Below, piece after piece: positions 26,877 through 36,419 of a stretch of 64,000 bases of DNA. The notes beneath the pieces are model-generated. The model did no database searches, was not told the DNA's origin, and worked only from the letters and a program-made list of their open reading frames with translations. How positions within the stretch are numbered: position 1 is the stretch's first letter; each line of letters opens with the position of its first letter. A program made the position numbers and the translations under genes. The stretch comes from Brevibacillus fortis (GTDB lineage Bacteria; Bacillota; Bacilli; Brevibacillales; Brevibacillaceae): NCBI RefSeq assembly GCF_003013395.1, contig NZ_PXZM01000014.1, forward strand, positions 123,948-187,947. Reading direction: 5' to 3'.

Positions 26877-28109
26877 TTATCGCGTCTTGCTACGGTTCAT
26901 GTGACGAAGAGTCAGGCTGGTACATAAAAGAATTGCACCGACGCCAATCGCTATTCCTCCTGATAGTAGCAGAGTCTCCCACCAACTTGTCTCCGGGATC
27001 TCAGATTTCGCATGCACAAATACAGGGACTGCTTTCTCCACAAACCAGGAGCTGACTGTGGCAAGTGGACCCCAAAAGACAAAGGTCAAAATTGCAGCTA
27101 GCAAAGCATGAAGCGATCTGGCAATCAGGTAGGGAGCGACACGAATATCCGTTTCACTCAAGATACTCGCGACCTGTGCGTGAACACTCAAACCGCCCCA
27201 GGACAAGATAGCGCTGGCAATGGCCGCTTTCCAGACCAAGGAAACACCATCCGGCACCATGCTCGCTGCTTGTGCGCCGAGGGTTACTTCGAACAAACCA
27301 GCGACGATTGCTTGGGAAAAGGCTGGTGGAAAACCAAAGGGACCGAGAATAATCGAGAGAAGCGTACTGATGATTTGTGTCAGATGAATCGTGGAGAATA
27401 GTTGGATTAATACCGAAAAAACGATGATGAAGCCACCGATCATGAGCAATGTATTCAGAGCGGATTGCACGGCTTCTCCCATTAATTTTCCGAACGGACG
27501 TCCATCGCGGACACGTGCCCGATGCATCGCTTGCAAGGCGCGGATAGGAAGAGGCAGTGAATTTTTCTCCAATGGAGTGGTAGTAATGGCAAATGGCGCA
27601 TGAAAACGATAGATCACGCCCATGAGAACAGCTGACAAATAATGAGTCAGGGCTAGAATGATGCCCATTTGCTCACTGTGGAAAAAGCCGATTGCCACCG
27701 CTCCCATGACGAATAAGGGGTCTCCCGTCGTTGTAAAAGAGACGAGACGTTCACCCTCCGCCTTCGTCACATTGCCTTGTAGACGCAGGCGTGTTGTCAG
27801 CTTTGCGGCTACCGGATAGCCGGACGAGAAGCCCATAGCCAGTACGAATCCACCGGTGCCCGGAACGTTAAACAATGGACGCATTAATGGCTCCAGTAAC
27901 ACGCCGACAAAATGAACGACGCCCAGACCCATTAACACCTCAGACAGCACAATAAAGGGAAGGGTAGAGGGGAAAACCACCTCCCACCATATTTTCAGAC
28001 CGCGTACGGCAGCTTCAAAAGAAATCTGCGAGTAAGCAACCAACGAAATAACAATGGAAACTGTCGAGAGGGCAAGCAACAGAGTAAGTACGGGTGAGTG
28101 GCGTGACAT
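26877..28109 (-). CDS. ylbJ: Sporulation integral membrane protein YlbJ
   Basis: 410 aa, about ten membrane segments with the nucleoside-recognition/gate-like architecture (GLKIWWEVVFPSTLPFIVLSEVLMGLG near the start; GGFVLAMGFSSGYPVAAKLTTRL; SWGGLSVHAQVASIL). In B. subtilis ylbJ is a sigma-E gene needed for late sporulation. It is encoded opposite to its neighbours, between coaD and ylbK, exactly as in Bacillus. The ATG at 28109 follows AGGAGG. Confidence 0.94.
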   Translation of the reverse strand: MSRHSPVLTLLLALSTVSIVISLVAYSQISFEAAVRGLKIWWEVVFPSTLPFIVLSEVLMGLGVVHFVGVLLEPLMRPLFNVPGTGGFVLAMGFSSGYPVAAKLTTRLRLQGNVTKAEGERLVSFTTTGDPLFVMGAVAIGFFHSEQMGIILALTHYLSAVLMGVIYRFHAPFAITTTPLEKNSLPLPIRALQAMHRARVRDGRPFGKLMGEAVQSALNTLLMIGGFIIVFSVLIQLFSTIHLTQIISTLLSIILGPFGFPPAFSQAIVAGLFEVTLGAQAASMVPDGVSLVWKAAIASAILSWGGLSVHAQVASILSETDIRVAPYLIARSLHALLAAILTFVFWGPLATVSSWFVEKAVPVFVHAKSEIPETSWWETLLLSGGIAIGVGAILLCTSLTLRHMNRSKTR

Positions 28110-28256
28110 GGATTCCTCCTGAATCGAAGAAAAGTAGTAGTACATGTCTACGTGGCAGGCGGGAGAACTATGCGTAAGCTTGGTCAACGAATATCTCCCA
28201 AGTGTGAAAGGAATAGCGATTTACCACATAGGCTGGTTACAGGGAGGGGTTTTTCC

Positions 28257-29051
28257 ATGCAGACAAAGCGTAAACCAATCGTGGGTGTAGCCCTGGGTTC
28301 TGGGGGCGCTCGCGGTTTTGCGCATATTGGTGTATTGAATGCGCTAGAAGCACATGGTATCCAGATTGACATGCTGGCTGGCTCCAGTATGGGCAGTCTG
28401 ATTGGGGCCGTCTATGCCAACGGAATTGAACCGCACATGATGGGAAAGCTTGCCCTTAATTTAAAACGCAAGCATTGGCTCGATTTGACCGTACCCAGCA
28501 TGGGCTTTGTTACAGGAGAAAAGATCAAGCAATTGATTCGCCTGTTAACGCACGGAAAACGCTTGGAAGAGCTGAACAAGCCGCTTGCCATTGTGGCGAC
28601 GGATATCGAATCAGGTGAGCGAGTCGTATTTCGGGAAGGTCCGATTGATCAAGCAGTGCGGGCAAGCATATCCATTCCAGGTATCTTCGTACCTGAAAAA
28701 GTAGGGGGGCGGCTTTTAGTCGACGGAGGAGTCATTGATCGTGTGCCCGTGACGGTGCTGCGTGAAATGGGTGCTGATATCGTTATTGCGGTAGATGTCG
28801 CCCAATTCGATACGCGGATGGAGGTCAAAAGTATTTTTGATGTCATCGCCCAGACGATTGATGTGATGGAAAGGGAAATTCTGCGACATCAAATCATTGC
28901 GGCAGACATCGTAATCAGGCCGGATGTTGGACACTATAGCAGTATCGCGTACACGGGTGTCGAAGAAATTATCGAGCTAGGCGAACGTGCGGGTACTGAA
29001 CATATCGAACGCATTCAGGACCTAATTGCAAATTGGGAGGCACAAGAATGA
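28257..29051 (+). CDS. ylbK: Patatin-like phospholipase/esterase (YlbK/RssA type)
   Basis: 264 aa. Ser-Asp dyad lipid hydrolase. The oxyanion loop GSGGARGFAHIGVL, the nucleophile elbow GSSMGS and the DGGV catalytic Asp motif are all in place. It is cytoplasmic; no signal sequence is seen. The ATG at 28257 follows GGGAGGGG. The stop overlaps the ylbL start by 4 bp (ATGA), so the two are coupled. Physiological substrate unknown. Confidence 0.93.
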   Translation: MQTKRKPIVGVALGSGGARGFAHIGVLNALEAHGIQIDMLAGSSMGSLIGAVYANGIEPHMMGKLALNLKRKHWLDLTVPSMGFVTGEKIKQLIRLLTHGKRLEELNKPLAIVATDIESGERVVFREGPIDQAVRASISIPGIFVPEKVGGRLLVDGGVIDRVPVTVLREMGADIVIAVDVAQFDTRMEVKSIFDVIAQTIDVMEREILRHQIIAADIVIRPDVGHYSSIAYTGVEEIIELGERAGTEHIERIQDLIANWEAQE

Positions 29052-30115
29052 GTGAGGATCAGCTTTATGCCAATAGACGCAGATCTACAGGAACCAGAGG
29101 CTTTAGCTGGATACTTGCCTTGGTTTTTGTCTTGTTGGGTATTTCTTTTTTTGTACCGACGAATTATTACGTAAGTCGTCCAGGTTCAGCGATTGAGCTG
29201 GGTCCGATGATTAAAGTGGAAGGAGGCAAGAAAGACGAGACCGGCTCCTTCATGCTCACGACGGTCCGAATGGGCGAAGCAAATTTGCCGTGGTATTGGT
29301 ATGCGAAAATGACTCAGGATGTTGAGTTGATGCCTAAAGAACTGGTTGTCAGCAAGGGCGAGGACAGCGAGGATTTTATCCGTCGAGAACAAGCGATCAT
29401 GGACAATTCACAAAAAATTGCGGAGGCAGTCGCATTCCGTCTTGCCGGCTTCGAAGTGAAAATCGAGAAGCAAGGTGTGTGGGTGATGGGTACCTTGGAA
29501 GGGTTCCCCGCCTATAAAGCATTGCAAATCGGTGATGTCATTACGTATGTAGACGGGGTTCGCACGTCTGAGGCAAAAGATTTGCTGACAGCCCTCTCTA
29601 CAAAAAAAGCAGGCGATCAAGTCGAAATTACGTACACAAGAGATGGACAAGAGGCCAAAACGATGTTAACCTTGGAACCACTACCTGAATCCAAGTCAGT
29701 TGGAATTGGTGTACGCCCTGACAATAAACAGGAAATCATCATTCCAAAAGAAGTAACTATTGCCTCCCAAGGGATCGGCGGTCCTTCTGCTGGTTTAATG
29801 ATGACGCTGGAGATTTATGACCAGTTAAATACGGAGACGGATTTAACAAAAGGCTATAAAATTGCAGGAACAGGCACGATTTCGTTGGACGGAAAAGTAG
29901 GCAGGATCGGTGGCATTAATCAAAAGGTAATCGCTGCAGACAAAGCGGGCGCAGAGATCTTCTTTGCTCCGCAGGATACGCCAGATACAAACTCCAATTA
30001 CGAGGAGGCGTTAGCGACTGCCAAGCGGATTGGAACTTTAATGAAAGTTGTTCCGGTCAAGACGGTAGATGAAGCGATTACGTACTTGAATGGACAAAAA
30101 CCGAAATCTACCTGA
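29048..30115 (+). CDS. ylbL: PDZ domain Lon-like serine protease YlbL
   Basis: 355 aa. One N-terminal membrane segment (about 20-38), a PDZ domain (about 145-220) and a C-terminal Lon-type S16 proteolytic domain with the catalytic Ser in GIGGPSAGLMMTLEI and the Lys in GGINQKVIAADKAG. No ATPase domain is present. Homologues process extracellular or membrane substrates; in B. subtilis it degrades the division inhibitor YneA together with CtpA (established). It overlaps ylbK by 4 bp. Confidence 0.95.
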   Translation: MSEDQLYANRRRSTGTRGFSWILALVFVLLGISFFVPTNYYVSRPGSAIELGPMIKVEGGKKDETGSFMLTTVRMGEANLPWYWYAKMTQDVELMPKELVVSKGEDSEDFIRREQAIMDNSQKIAEAVAFRLAGFEVKIEKQGVWVMGTLEGFPAYKALQIGDVITYVDGVRTSEAKDLLTALSTKKAGDQVEITYTRDGQEAKTMLTLEPLPESKSVGIGVRPDNKQEIIIPKEVTIASQGIGGPSAGLMMTLEIYDQLNTETDLTKGYKIAGTGTISLDGKVGRIGGINQKVIAADKAGAEIFFAPQDTPDTNSNYEEALATAKRIGTLMKVVPVKTVDEAITYLNGQKPKST

Positions 30116-30141
30116 GCAAACTAGCTGTCAAGCAAAAATGG

Positions 30142-30170
30142 TTGACAAAGCTTTGGGCAGGGTCTATAAT
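30142..30170 (+). promoter_or_regulatory. Consensus sigma-A promoter of the yceD-rpmF operon
   Basis: TTGACA (30142-30147), a 17-bp spacer and TATAAT (30165-30170): a perfect consensus promoter 30 bp before the yceD-like gene. Confidence 0.95.
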
Positions 30171-30199
30171 CATCTTTGTTGTGCATGAGGTGAAATGCT

Positions 30200-30718
30200 A
30201 TGAACATTAAGTTAGCAGAGTTAGAGCACCGAAAAGGAGAGCCGTTGCCATTCCAGGTAACTCTGGATGAAGATGAGCTGAAGAAGCGCCATCATGAGAT
30301 TCGCGGGATTACTCCTGTGACTGCGAGTGGTGAAGCTGTACAGCTGGGCAATCTCTTTTACGTAAAAGGAAGCATGAAGGCAAATGTGAATTTTGTCTGC
30401 GCGAGATGCTTGAATCCTTTTACCGATCAGGCAACAGTAGATTTCTCTGAGACATTTGCGCTTGCAGATGATCCGATCCTGCAAGATGACGAGGACAGTG
30501 ATATCCTTCCCCTGGAAGGTGATGAAATCGAGCTGAACTCGCTGCTGCAAGAGGATTTCTTACTGGCAATGCCGACCTTCCCGCTTTGCGAGGAGGATTG
30601 TAAAGGTCTATGCCCGACTTGCGGTGTGAACCGTAATGAAGTGGCATGCAGCTGCAAGAATGAGCGTGTTGACCCGCGATTGGCTGGGTTGGCTGACTTT
30701 TTCAAAGACAGCAAATAA
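30200..30718 (+). CDS. YceD family protein (DUF177), upstream of rpmF
   Basis: 172 aa. Acidic protein with two zinc-ribbon-like Cys pairs: CARCLNPF in the middle and CEEDCKGLCPTCGVNRNEVACSC near the C-terminus, the latter being the DUF177 hallmark. YceD proteins sit before rpmF across bacteria and are linked to 23S rRNA accumulation. It equals B. subtilis YlbN by position. RBS GAGGTGAAA before the ATG. Confidence 0.93.
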   Translation: MNIKLAELEHRKGEPLPFQVTLDEDELKKRHHEIRGITPVTASGEAVQLGNLFYVKGSMKANVNFVCARCLNPFTDQATVDFSETFALADDPILQDDEDSDILPLEGDEIELNSLLQEDFLLAMPTFPLCEEDCKGLCPTCGVNRNEVACSCKNERVDPRLAGLADFFKDSK

Positions 30719-30858
30719 GTATTCTTACTGTATTCAAGATGATTCGCCGACCATTTGTGGCAGCGTCTCATTTTTGAAGGATGGCATAAGCATTTTGCCT
30801 ATACTATCCACCCAATAGAGCTTCTTAGCATTTGTCAGTTGAAGGAGGTGTAAGGAAG

Positions 30859-31029
30859 ATGGCAGTACCTCAACGGAGAACTTCCAAAACCCGTAAAAGA
30901 ATGCGTCGTACGCACTTCAAATTAGAGATTCCAGGCATGATCAAATGCGATAATTGCAGCGAATACAAGCGTGCGCATCGTGTTTGCCCAAGCTGCGGTC
31001 ACTACAAAGGCGTGAAAGTAGCGAAGTAA
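30859..31029 (+). CDS. rpmF: Ribosomal protein bL32
   Basis: 56 aa, normal length. [20 protein letters not shown] is the canonical opening. This is the zinc-binding (C+) form, with two pairs CDNC and CPSC. AAGGAGGTGTAAGGAAG precedes the ATG. In the yceD operon, with a strong terminator after. Confidence 0.98.
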   Translation: MAVPQRRTSKTRKRMRRTHFKLEIPGMIKCDNCSEYKRAHRVCPSCGHYKGVKVAK

Positions 31030-31044
31030 TATTCGCTGCTAAGA

Positions 31045-31077
31045 AAGCAAGGTGAGAAATCGCCTTGCTTTTTTTGT
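31045..31077 (+). terminator. Terminator of the yceD-rpmF operon
   Basis: AAGCAAGG pairs with CCTTGCTT, extended by inner G-C pairs, and runs into a T tract of at least seven. Confidence 0.9.
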
Positions 31078-31180
31078 TTGTTTAAATTGCTTATGATTAC
31101 TTATGAATACTTAATATTACTTGCAACTTTTACTTAAATCACTTATACTGAAGTCGAGATAAGGATGGGGTTGAGGCTTC

Positions 31181-31942
31181 GTGTTTCAAGAGGAGAGGCT
31201 GGCTGCAATTCTTGCGTATTTACAGAAGCACCAGCGAATCAGTGTGCAAGAGGTAGTTGAGCAGTTTGGGGTTTCCCGTGACACAGCGAGGCGGGATATC
31301 GTCAAGCTGGAGGAACAGGGAGAAATCCTGCGGACTAGGGGAGGAGCAGTATTGCCCAGCCTCAACAAAAAGAACTACTCCCATCAGGAACGAATGCAGC
31401 TTGATTTGACAGGAAAGCGCAGTATTGCAGCAGCGGCAGCTCGTTTGATCAAAGATGGTGATTATTTGCTGCTCGACGCGTCCACAACCGTTCAACTCAC
31501 GGTGGAATCCTTGCAGACCCGGGATCATGTCATTATCACGAATTCATTAGCTACTGCCGCCAGTATGTCCCGAAAAGAAGGGGTTCTTGTCAAACTTTTG
31601 GGCGGAGACGTACATGCAGAGGATCAATGCGTGCTTGGTACACGCGTGATTCAAAACCTCGCTGATTTTCATGTAGATAAAGTGCTGGTTGGTGCATGCG
31701 GTATTACCCAGGAGGGGCTCATGTCCACGCAGGAAGATCACGGCTTCCTAATCAAAGAAATGATTAAGCGCGCTGATCAAGTGATCATACTCACCGACCA
31801 TACCAAGTTCGGAAAAAGCATGCTGTATCGCGTTGCCGGTTTTGACCAAATCGATATTATCGTGACCGATAAGCTGCCTGAAAAGGAAATGGCTGAGGCT
31901 TTGTACGCCAACGATGTAGAGGTGATTGTAGCTTCCACATGA
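31181..31942 (+). CDS. DeoR family transcriptional regulator
   Basis: 253 aa from a GTG start. N-terminal winged helix with the DeoR signature (RISVQEVVEQFGVSRDTARRDIVKLEEQGEILRTRGGAV, about 19-57). The C-terminal sugar-phosphate sensor domain (DeoRC) shows DGDYLLLDASTTVQL, VIITNSLATA and VLVGACGITQEG. Such repressors respond to phosphorylated sugars. No sugar operon is adjacent, so the target is unknown. It lies between rpmF and an ABC exporter, all on one strand but separated by a terminator. Confidence 0.93.
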   Translation: MFQEERLAAILAYLQKHQRISVQEVVEQFGVSRDTARRDIVKLEEQGEILRTRGGAVLPSLNKKNYSHQERMQLDLTGKRSIAAAAARLIKDGDYLLLDASTTVQLTVESLQTRDHVIITNSLATAASMSRKEGVLVKLLGGDVHAEDQCVLGTRVIQNLADFHVDKVLVGACGITQEGLMSTQEDHGFLIKEMIKRADQVIILTDHTKFGKSMLYRVAGFDQIDIIVTDKLPEKEMAEALYANDVEVIVAST

Positions 31943-32024
31943 AGCTATTGATCCATAAACAAGAGGATAAGTTTCGTTTGGCTGGCGTGAATGGGTGACC
32001 AGCGTGACAGCAAATGGATTTATC

Positions 32025-32066
32025 GAAAGAGAGTCCTTCCAATGGAAAGGGCTCTTTCTTTTTTTC
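32025..32066 (+). terminator. Terminator between the DeoR gene and the ABC operon
   Basis: GAAAGAGAG-CCTT-CC pairs with GGAAAGG-CTCTTTC, with a 7-nt T tract. Confidence 0.85.
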
Positions 32067-32127
32067 TTGCATTCGTATACGGTCCCTGCTATTCTATTAA
32101 TCCTGACTTTTCCAAGAGGAGGGTTCT

Positions 32128-32907
32128 ATGGTCTATTGGCGGATTATTCGCAAGAGCTATCATCGAAATCTTCAGTATCGTTTATCGCATGTCATCAACA
32201 ATGTCGCAAGCTCGATTTTTGGGCTTGTTTTTATTGCCATTTGGACAGGTGTCCTTTCTGGAAAACAAGTATACGGTCCATACGATGTCAAGACGATGGG
32301 GTATTACATCGCGATTTGCCAAAGCGTTCTCTGGATGACAACATTTATGTCCCCGGGTCTCAATGTGCAAATAGGAGTAAGAAGCGGGGCTGTCAGCTTG
32401 GATATGATCAAGCCTGTTCATTATCTCTGGTACATGCTCAGTCAGGAGTTTGGAAGACTTGCTTACAACGCTTTTTATCGAAGTGTTCCGATTGGCTTGC
32501 TGCTTGGATTAGCGGTAGGCTTCTTTTTTCCCTCCAATCCGCTCACGTACTTTTGGTTTATCCTCTCGCTACTGCTTGGAACTTACGTAGGGATGCTGCT
32601 CTTTTATCTCGCGGGCATTTCCTCCTTCTGGACCACAGAAATTCGCTGGGTACACCTAATCCTTTTGTCTTTGATTTTTGGGTTGGGCGGACAAATGATC
32701 CCGCTGGATTTGATGCCAGGGCTTATTGGAAAGGTCGCACCTTATTTGCCTTTTTCTGCGATGATTTTTTATCCAGTCATGACCTTGCTAGAACTGGCAC
32801 CTCCAAATGGCATGCTTGTTCAGGCCGGCTGGGCGCTCGTTTTAACAGCAGTTGCTTTGTTGGTGACGAGCATGGCAAGAAGAAAGCTAGAAATTCAAGG
32901 AGGATAA
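32128..32907 (+). CDS. ABC-2 type transporter permease, first subunit
   Basis: 259 aa with six membrane segments. It opens with a basic helix VYWRIIRKSYHRNLQYRLSH, as do paired permeases of the DUF990/ABC-2 families. GAGGAGGG before the ATG. First gene of a compact three-gene exporter: second permease 4 bp later, then the ATPase 11 bp after that. The substrate is unknown; similar sets export drugs, peptides or polyketides. Confidence 0.9.
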   Translation: MVYWRIIRKSYHRNLQYRLSHVINNVASSIFGLVFIAIWTGVLSGKQVYGPYDVKTMGYYIAICQSVLWMTTFMSPGLNVQIGVRSGAVSLDMIKPVHYLWYMLSQEFGRLAYNAFYRSVPIGLLLGLAVGFFFPSNPLTYFWFILSLLLGTYVGMLLFYLAGISSFWTTEIRWVHLILLSLIFGLGGQMIPLDLMPGLIGKVAPYLPFSAMIFYPVMTLLELAPPNGMLVQAGWALVLTAVALLVTSMARRKLEIQGG

Positions 32908-32911
32908 CCGC

Positions 32912-33700
32912 ATGTTTGCCCTCTATCGCAAACTGATCGCGGCTAGCATTCGCTCGCAAATGCAGTACAAGATGAATTTTGTCACGAGTGCTGCCACGAC
33001 CGGAATGATTATGGTGCTTGATTTTATTATTCTATCTGCGATTTTGTACCGATTTAATGATGTGGTCGGGTGGAATATTTACGAGGTTGGGATGCTTTAC
33101 GGGATTTCCTCTGCATCTGTCTCCTTGTATCGACTGTTCGCCCCGGAAATCAACGACTTCGAGAAGTACATCGTACATGGGGAGCTTGATCAATTGCTCA
33201 TCCGTCCCGTTTCACCTTTGCTCTTGTTAATGACACGCAATCTTGATTTGTCGAGAGTGGGAGGGTTGGTGCAAGGGGTGTCTGTTTTGGTCATCTCCTT
33301 GTCGGGTCTTGCGGCGGAAGGAAAATCGATCGTGGGGTTGGTGCTATTCTCACCGATTGCCATTTTGTCTGGCGGAGTGATTTATTTTTCGATTGGACTG
33401 GCTACGGCTGGAGTTGCCTTTTGGACGCAACAGATGAAAGACATGCTGACCTTTACCATTTATGCGCCAGCCAATGCTTCCAATTACCCGATCGGGCTAT
33501 ATCCAAACTGGCTCAAATGGCTGTTCTTCTCAGCGCTTCCGATTGCGTATATGAATTATTTGCCGATGTTGACGCTGTTGGGCAAAGGGGGCGAATGGTT
33601 CTATCCGTTACTAACTCCTGTGGCCGCAGCGAATGCTTTTTATTTCTCTCGTATGCTGTGGAATGTCGGGATTCGACACTACCACAGTACAGGGAGCTAA
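32912..33700 (+). CDS. ABC-2 type transporter permease, second subunit
   Basis: 262 aa, six membrane segments, with a similar basic opening YRKLIAASIRSQMQYKMNF and the ABC-2 mid-region EINDFEKYIVHGELDQLLIRPVSPLL, characteristic of the DUF990-type heterodimer partner. It starts 4 bp after the first permease and is followed closely by the ATPase, so the transporter is predicted to be a heterodimer of permeases with an ATPase dimer. Confidence 0.9.
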   Translation: MFALYRKLIAASIRSQMQYKMNFVTSAATTGMIMVLDFIILSAILYRFNDVVGWNIYEVGMLYGISSASVSLYRLFAPEINDFEKYIVHGELDQLLIRPVSPLLLLMTRNLDLSRVGGLVQGVSVLVISLSGLAAEGKSIVGLVLFSPIAILSGGVIYFSIGLATAGVAFWTQQMKDMLTFTIYAPANASNYPIGLYPNWLKWLFFSALPIAYMNYLPMLTLLGKGGEWFYPLLTPVAAANAFYFSRMLWNVGIRHYHSTGS

Positions 33701-33711
33701 GGAGGGGTAAC

Positions 33712-34680
33712 ATGATTGAAGCAAAGCACATCGAAAAATCATTTTTCCTGACAAAAGCGAAAGAGGGGAGTTTTGCTTCTCTACGTACACTCTTTTCTCG
33801 TGAGCGAAGGGAAGTCAAAGCCGTCCACGATATCTCCTTTTCCATAGACAGAGGCGAGTTCGTGGGATATATCGGGCCGAATGGTGCGGGGAAATCGACG
33901 ACAATTAAAATGCTCGCCGGAATTCTTCATCCCAGTCATGGGGAAATACGAATAGGCGGCTATAGTCCGCAGCGGGAAAGAATTCAAGTAGCCTCACAAA
34001 TCGGTGTGGTATTCGGGCAGCGAACACAGCTGTGGTGGGATCTGCCAGTCAGAGATTCCTTCGAAATTTTGCAAGCGATGTACAAGGTTGACGATAAAGC
34101 ATATCGGCGATCGATGGAGGCGTATCAGGAACTGCTGGATCTGCATGAATTCCTCGATACGCCAGTGCGCAAGTTGTCATTAGGTCAGAGGATGAGAGCT
34201 GATTTAGCGGCGGCTTTGCTGCATGATCCGCCTGTCCTGTTTTTGGACGAGCCTACGATTGGGTTGGATGTGGTCGCGAAAACGCGCATCAGAGCCTTTT
34301 TGAAAGAAGTGAATCAGTCCCAGAAGAAGACCATTCTATTGACGACTCATGATATGGACGATATTGAGCAACTCTGCAACCGGATCATTGTAATCAATCA
34401 TGGCAAAAAGATGATGGATACGAGCTTGGCCGATTTGCGACACCAGATAGGGCTGCCAAGCCTCATTCGAATCGAATTTCGACAACCACCTGAAAAGCTT
34501 TACGAGCTAGAGGGGATCGAGCGGATGGAGCTATCAGAGAATGTGCTTTCGATTTACTTCGACAAAGGAAAAATCTCTTCTCCGAGAATCCTTGCCGAAG
34601 TGGCGGGCTGGGGTGAGCCTTTGGACATCCAGATGAAAGAACCGGGAATTGAGGAGATCATTCGGCTCATTTACCGTTAA
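33712..34680 (+). CDS. ABC transporter ATP-binding protein of the exporter
   Basis: 322 aa. Walker A GPNGAGKST, Q-loop FGQRTQLWWDLP, signature LSLGQRMRADLAAALLHDP, Walker B VLFLDEPTIGLD, then the H-loop LTTHDMDD. The C-terminal 90 residues form the accessory domain typical of DUF990-associated ATPases. The ATG at 33712 follows AAGGAGGGG. Last gene of the exporter operon; the fapR promoter follows 30 bp later. Confidence 0.95.
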   Translation: MIEAKHIEKSFFLTKAKEGSFASLRTLFSRERREVKAVHDISFSIDRGEFVGYIGPNGAGKSTTIKMLAGILHPSHGEIRIGGYSPQRERIQVASQIGVVFGQRTQLWWDLPVRDSFEILQAMYKVDDKAYRRSMEAYQELLDLHEFLDTPVRKLSLGQRMRADLAAALLHDPPVLFLDEPTIGLDVVAKTRIRAFLKEVNQSQKKTILLTTHDMDDIEQLCNRIIVINHGKKMMDTSLADLRHQIGLPSLIRIEFRQPPEKLYELEGIERMELSENVLSIYFDKGKISSPRILAEVAGWGEPLDIQMKEPGIEEIIRLIYR

Positions 34681-34709
34681 GGAAGGTTACCTAATTTCGC
34701 GATCGATAC

Positions 34710-34738
34710 TTGTAATTCCACATTTTCTCCCTTATACT
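34710..34738 (+). promoter_or_regulatory. Promoter of the fapR-plsX-fab operon
   Basis: TTGTAA (34710-34715) and TATACT (34733-34738) with a 17-bp spacer, immediately upstream of the FapR operator. Confidence 0.8.
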
Positions 34739-34743
34739 GTGTT

Positions 34744-34760
34744 TTGGTACCAGGTATTAA
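34744..34760. promoter_or_regulatory. FapR operator
   Basis: TTGGTACCAGGTATTAA is a close match to the FapR palindrome (consensus near TTAGTACC-N-GGTACTAA). It starts 5 bp after the -10 box, covering the transcription start, so bound FapR should block the promoter until malonyl-CoA releases it. Confidence 0.85.
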
Positions 34761-34825
34761 AAACAGATCGCAATCATACATAGTAGAACTGAATCCTGCT
34801 TAAGGGGGTGTTCAGCATCGCCCGC

Positions 34826-35398
34826 TTGCCAAAAAAAGATCGCCAGTCCCGCTTGGTGCAGTATCTGGCGGATAACCCATTTGCGACGGACGAAGATCTG
34901 GCTGAGTTATTTCACGTCAGTATTCAAACCATACGTTTAGACCGACTGGAATTAGGCATACCGGAGCTGCGTGAACGTATCAAGACAGTCGCAGAGAAAA
35001 GTCTTGATCCTGTAAAATCATTGGGCATCGATGAAATCATCGGTGAAATTATTGATCTACAGCTCGATTCACAGGCCATTTCCATATTGGAAATTAAAGA
35101 AGAGCACGTTTTTTCGAAAACACAAATTGCCAGAGGGCATTATATATTTGCTCAGGCCAACTCATTGGCAGTAGCAGTAATCAACGCAGAGGTAGCGTTG
35201 ACAGCAACGGCACGAATCCGCTTTGTCCGTCCTGTACGAGCAGGGGAGAAACTGGTTGCCAAAGCATTGGTAAGAAGCCGTAACGGCGACGAATGCAAGG
35301 TGCGTGTAGAGACGAAGGTCCAAGGCGAATTAGTCTTTACCGCCACCTTCCGTGTAGTTGAAATGTCGCGCTACAATAACAGCATGGATGAGGAGTAA
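34826..35398 (+). CDS. fapR: Fatty acid and phospholipid biosynthesis repressor FapR
   Basis: 190 aa from the TTG at 34826, matching the B. subtilis length (188); the frame is open to a GTG at 34808, which however overlaps the AAGGGGGTG ribosome site. The N-terminal helix-turn-helix [31 protein letters not shown] is near-identical to the family. The hot-dog effector domain (about 70-185) binds malonyl-CoA. It heads the lipid operon and has its own operator upstream, implying autoregulation. The start codon is the weak point. Confidence 0.95.
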   Translation: MPKKDRQSRLVQYLADNPFATDEDLAELFHVSIQTIRLDRLELGIPELRERIKTVAEKSLDPVKSLGIDEIIGEIIDLQLDSQAISILEIKEEHVFSKTQIARGHYIFAQANSLAVAVINAEVALTATARIRFVRPVRAGEKLVAKALVRSRNGDECKVRVETKVQGELVFTATFRVVEMSRYNNSMDEE

Positions 35399-35411
35399 GG
35401 AGGAATCACGG

Positions 35412-36419
35412 TTGCGAATTGCAGTGGATGCGATGGGCGGCGATCACGCACCGAAGAGTACTGTATTAGGGGCGCTAGCTGCCGTCAAGGAAAACCCGGC
35501 CATTACAGTTGTATTGGTGGGAGATGAACAGGCTATTCGGAACCATTTGCCGCAAGATCTGCCGGCAAACATCGAAATCGTTCCAACAGCGGAAGTGATT
35601 TTGCCAGATGATGAACCGGTTCGAGCTGTTCGTCGTAAGAAAAATTCTTCGTTGGTCGTAGCTGTTGAGATGGCGCGCGAGAAAAAAGTGGACGCGATGA
35701 TCTCAGCAGGAAATACGGGAGCATTAATGACAGCAGGCTTGTTATACGCAGGTCGCATGGATGGAATCGAGCGGCCTGCGCTTTGTGCCTATATCCCAAA
35801 TACAAAAGGCCGGGTAACATTGACGCTGGACGTCGGTGCCAATATGGATGCCAAGCCGCATCAGCTCGTACAATACGCGCTGATGGGTAGCCTGTATGCT
35901 GAAAAAGTGTTGGGCTTCGAGCGTCCGACAGTCGGCTTGCTCAACGTCGGAACGGAAGAGGGAAAAGGTAACGAGCTGACGAAAGCTGTTTTTCCTCTCT
36001 TACAAGAAGCTGACTTGAACTTTGTAGGAAATGTGGAAGCGCGCGATGTTATGCAAGGAGCATGTGATGTGCTCGTATGCGACGGTTTTGTCGGAAACGT
36101 TTTGTTAAAGGCCGTAGAGGGTGCTGCCTCCACAATCTTTTCGCAGTTGAAACAGGAGTTTACCTCCAGCCTAATTAATAAGGTAGGAGCGGCCATTTTG
36201 AAACCGGGATTGGTTCGCTTCAAAAAGAAAATGGATTATGCGGAATACGGTGGTGCTCCACTGCTGGGATTGAAATCCCCTGTGATCAAGGCCCACGGTT
36301 CCTCAAATGAACGCGCGATGAAAAATGCGATCGTCAGTGCTACGCGGTTTATTCAGCAGGACGTGAACGAGATTATCCAGCAATCATTACAGAAAAATAC
36401 TTTGGGAGAAAGCGAGTGA
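35412..36419 (+). CDS. plsX: Phosphate acyltransferase PlsX
   Basis: 335 aa from a TTG start after AAGGAGG. Converts acyl-ACP to acyl-phosphate for the first acylation of glycerol-3-phosphate. It opens RIAVDAMGGDHAPK and shows ISAGNTGALMTAGLL, LDVGANMDAKP, VGTEEGKGNE and the C-terminal YGGAPLLGLKSPVIKAHGSS. Overlaps the fabH start by 4 bp. Confidence 0.97.
   Translation: MRIAVDAMGGDHAPKSTVLGALAAVKENPAITVVLVGDEQAIRNHLPQDLPANIEIVPTAEVILPDDEPVRAVRRKKNSSLVVAVEMAREKKVDAMISAGNTGALMTAGLLYAGRMDGIERPALCAYIPNTKGRVTLTLDVGANMDAKPHQLVQYALMGSLYAEKVLGFERPTVGLLNVGTEEGKGNELTKAVFPLLQEADLNFVGNVEARDVMQGACDVLVCDGFVGNVLLKAVEGAASTIFSQLKQEFTSSLINKVGAAILKPGLVRFKKKMDYAEYGGAPLLGLKSPVIKAHGSSNERAMKNAIVSATRFIQQDVNEIIQQSLQKNTLGESE

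Noticed and set aside
31998..32936. 313-aa plus-strand frame overlapping the first permease gene
   Set aside because: It is an out-of-frame shadow; the permease frame has the ribosome site and transmembrane pattern.
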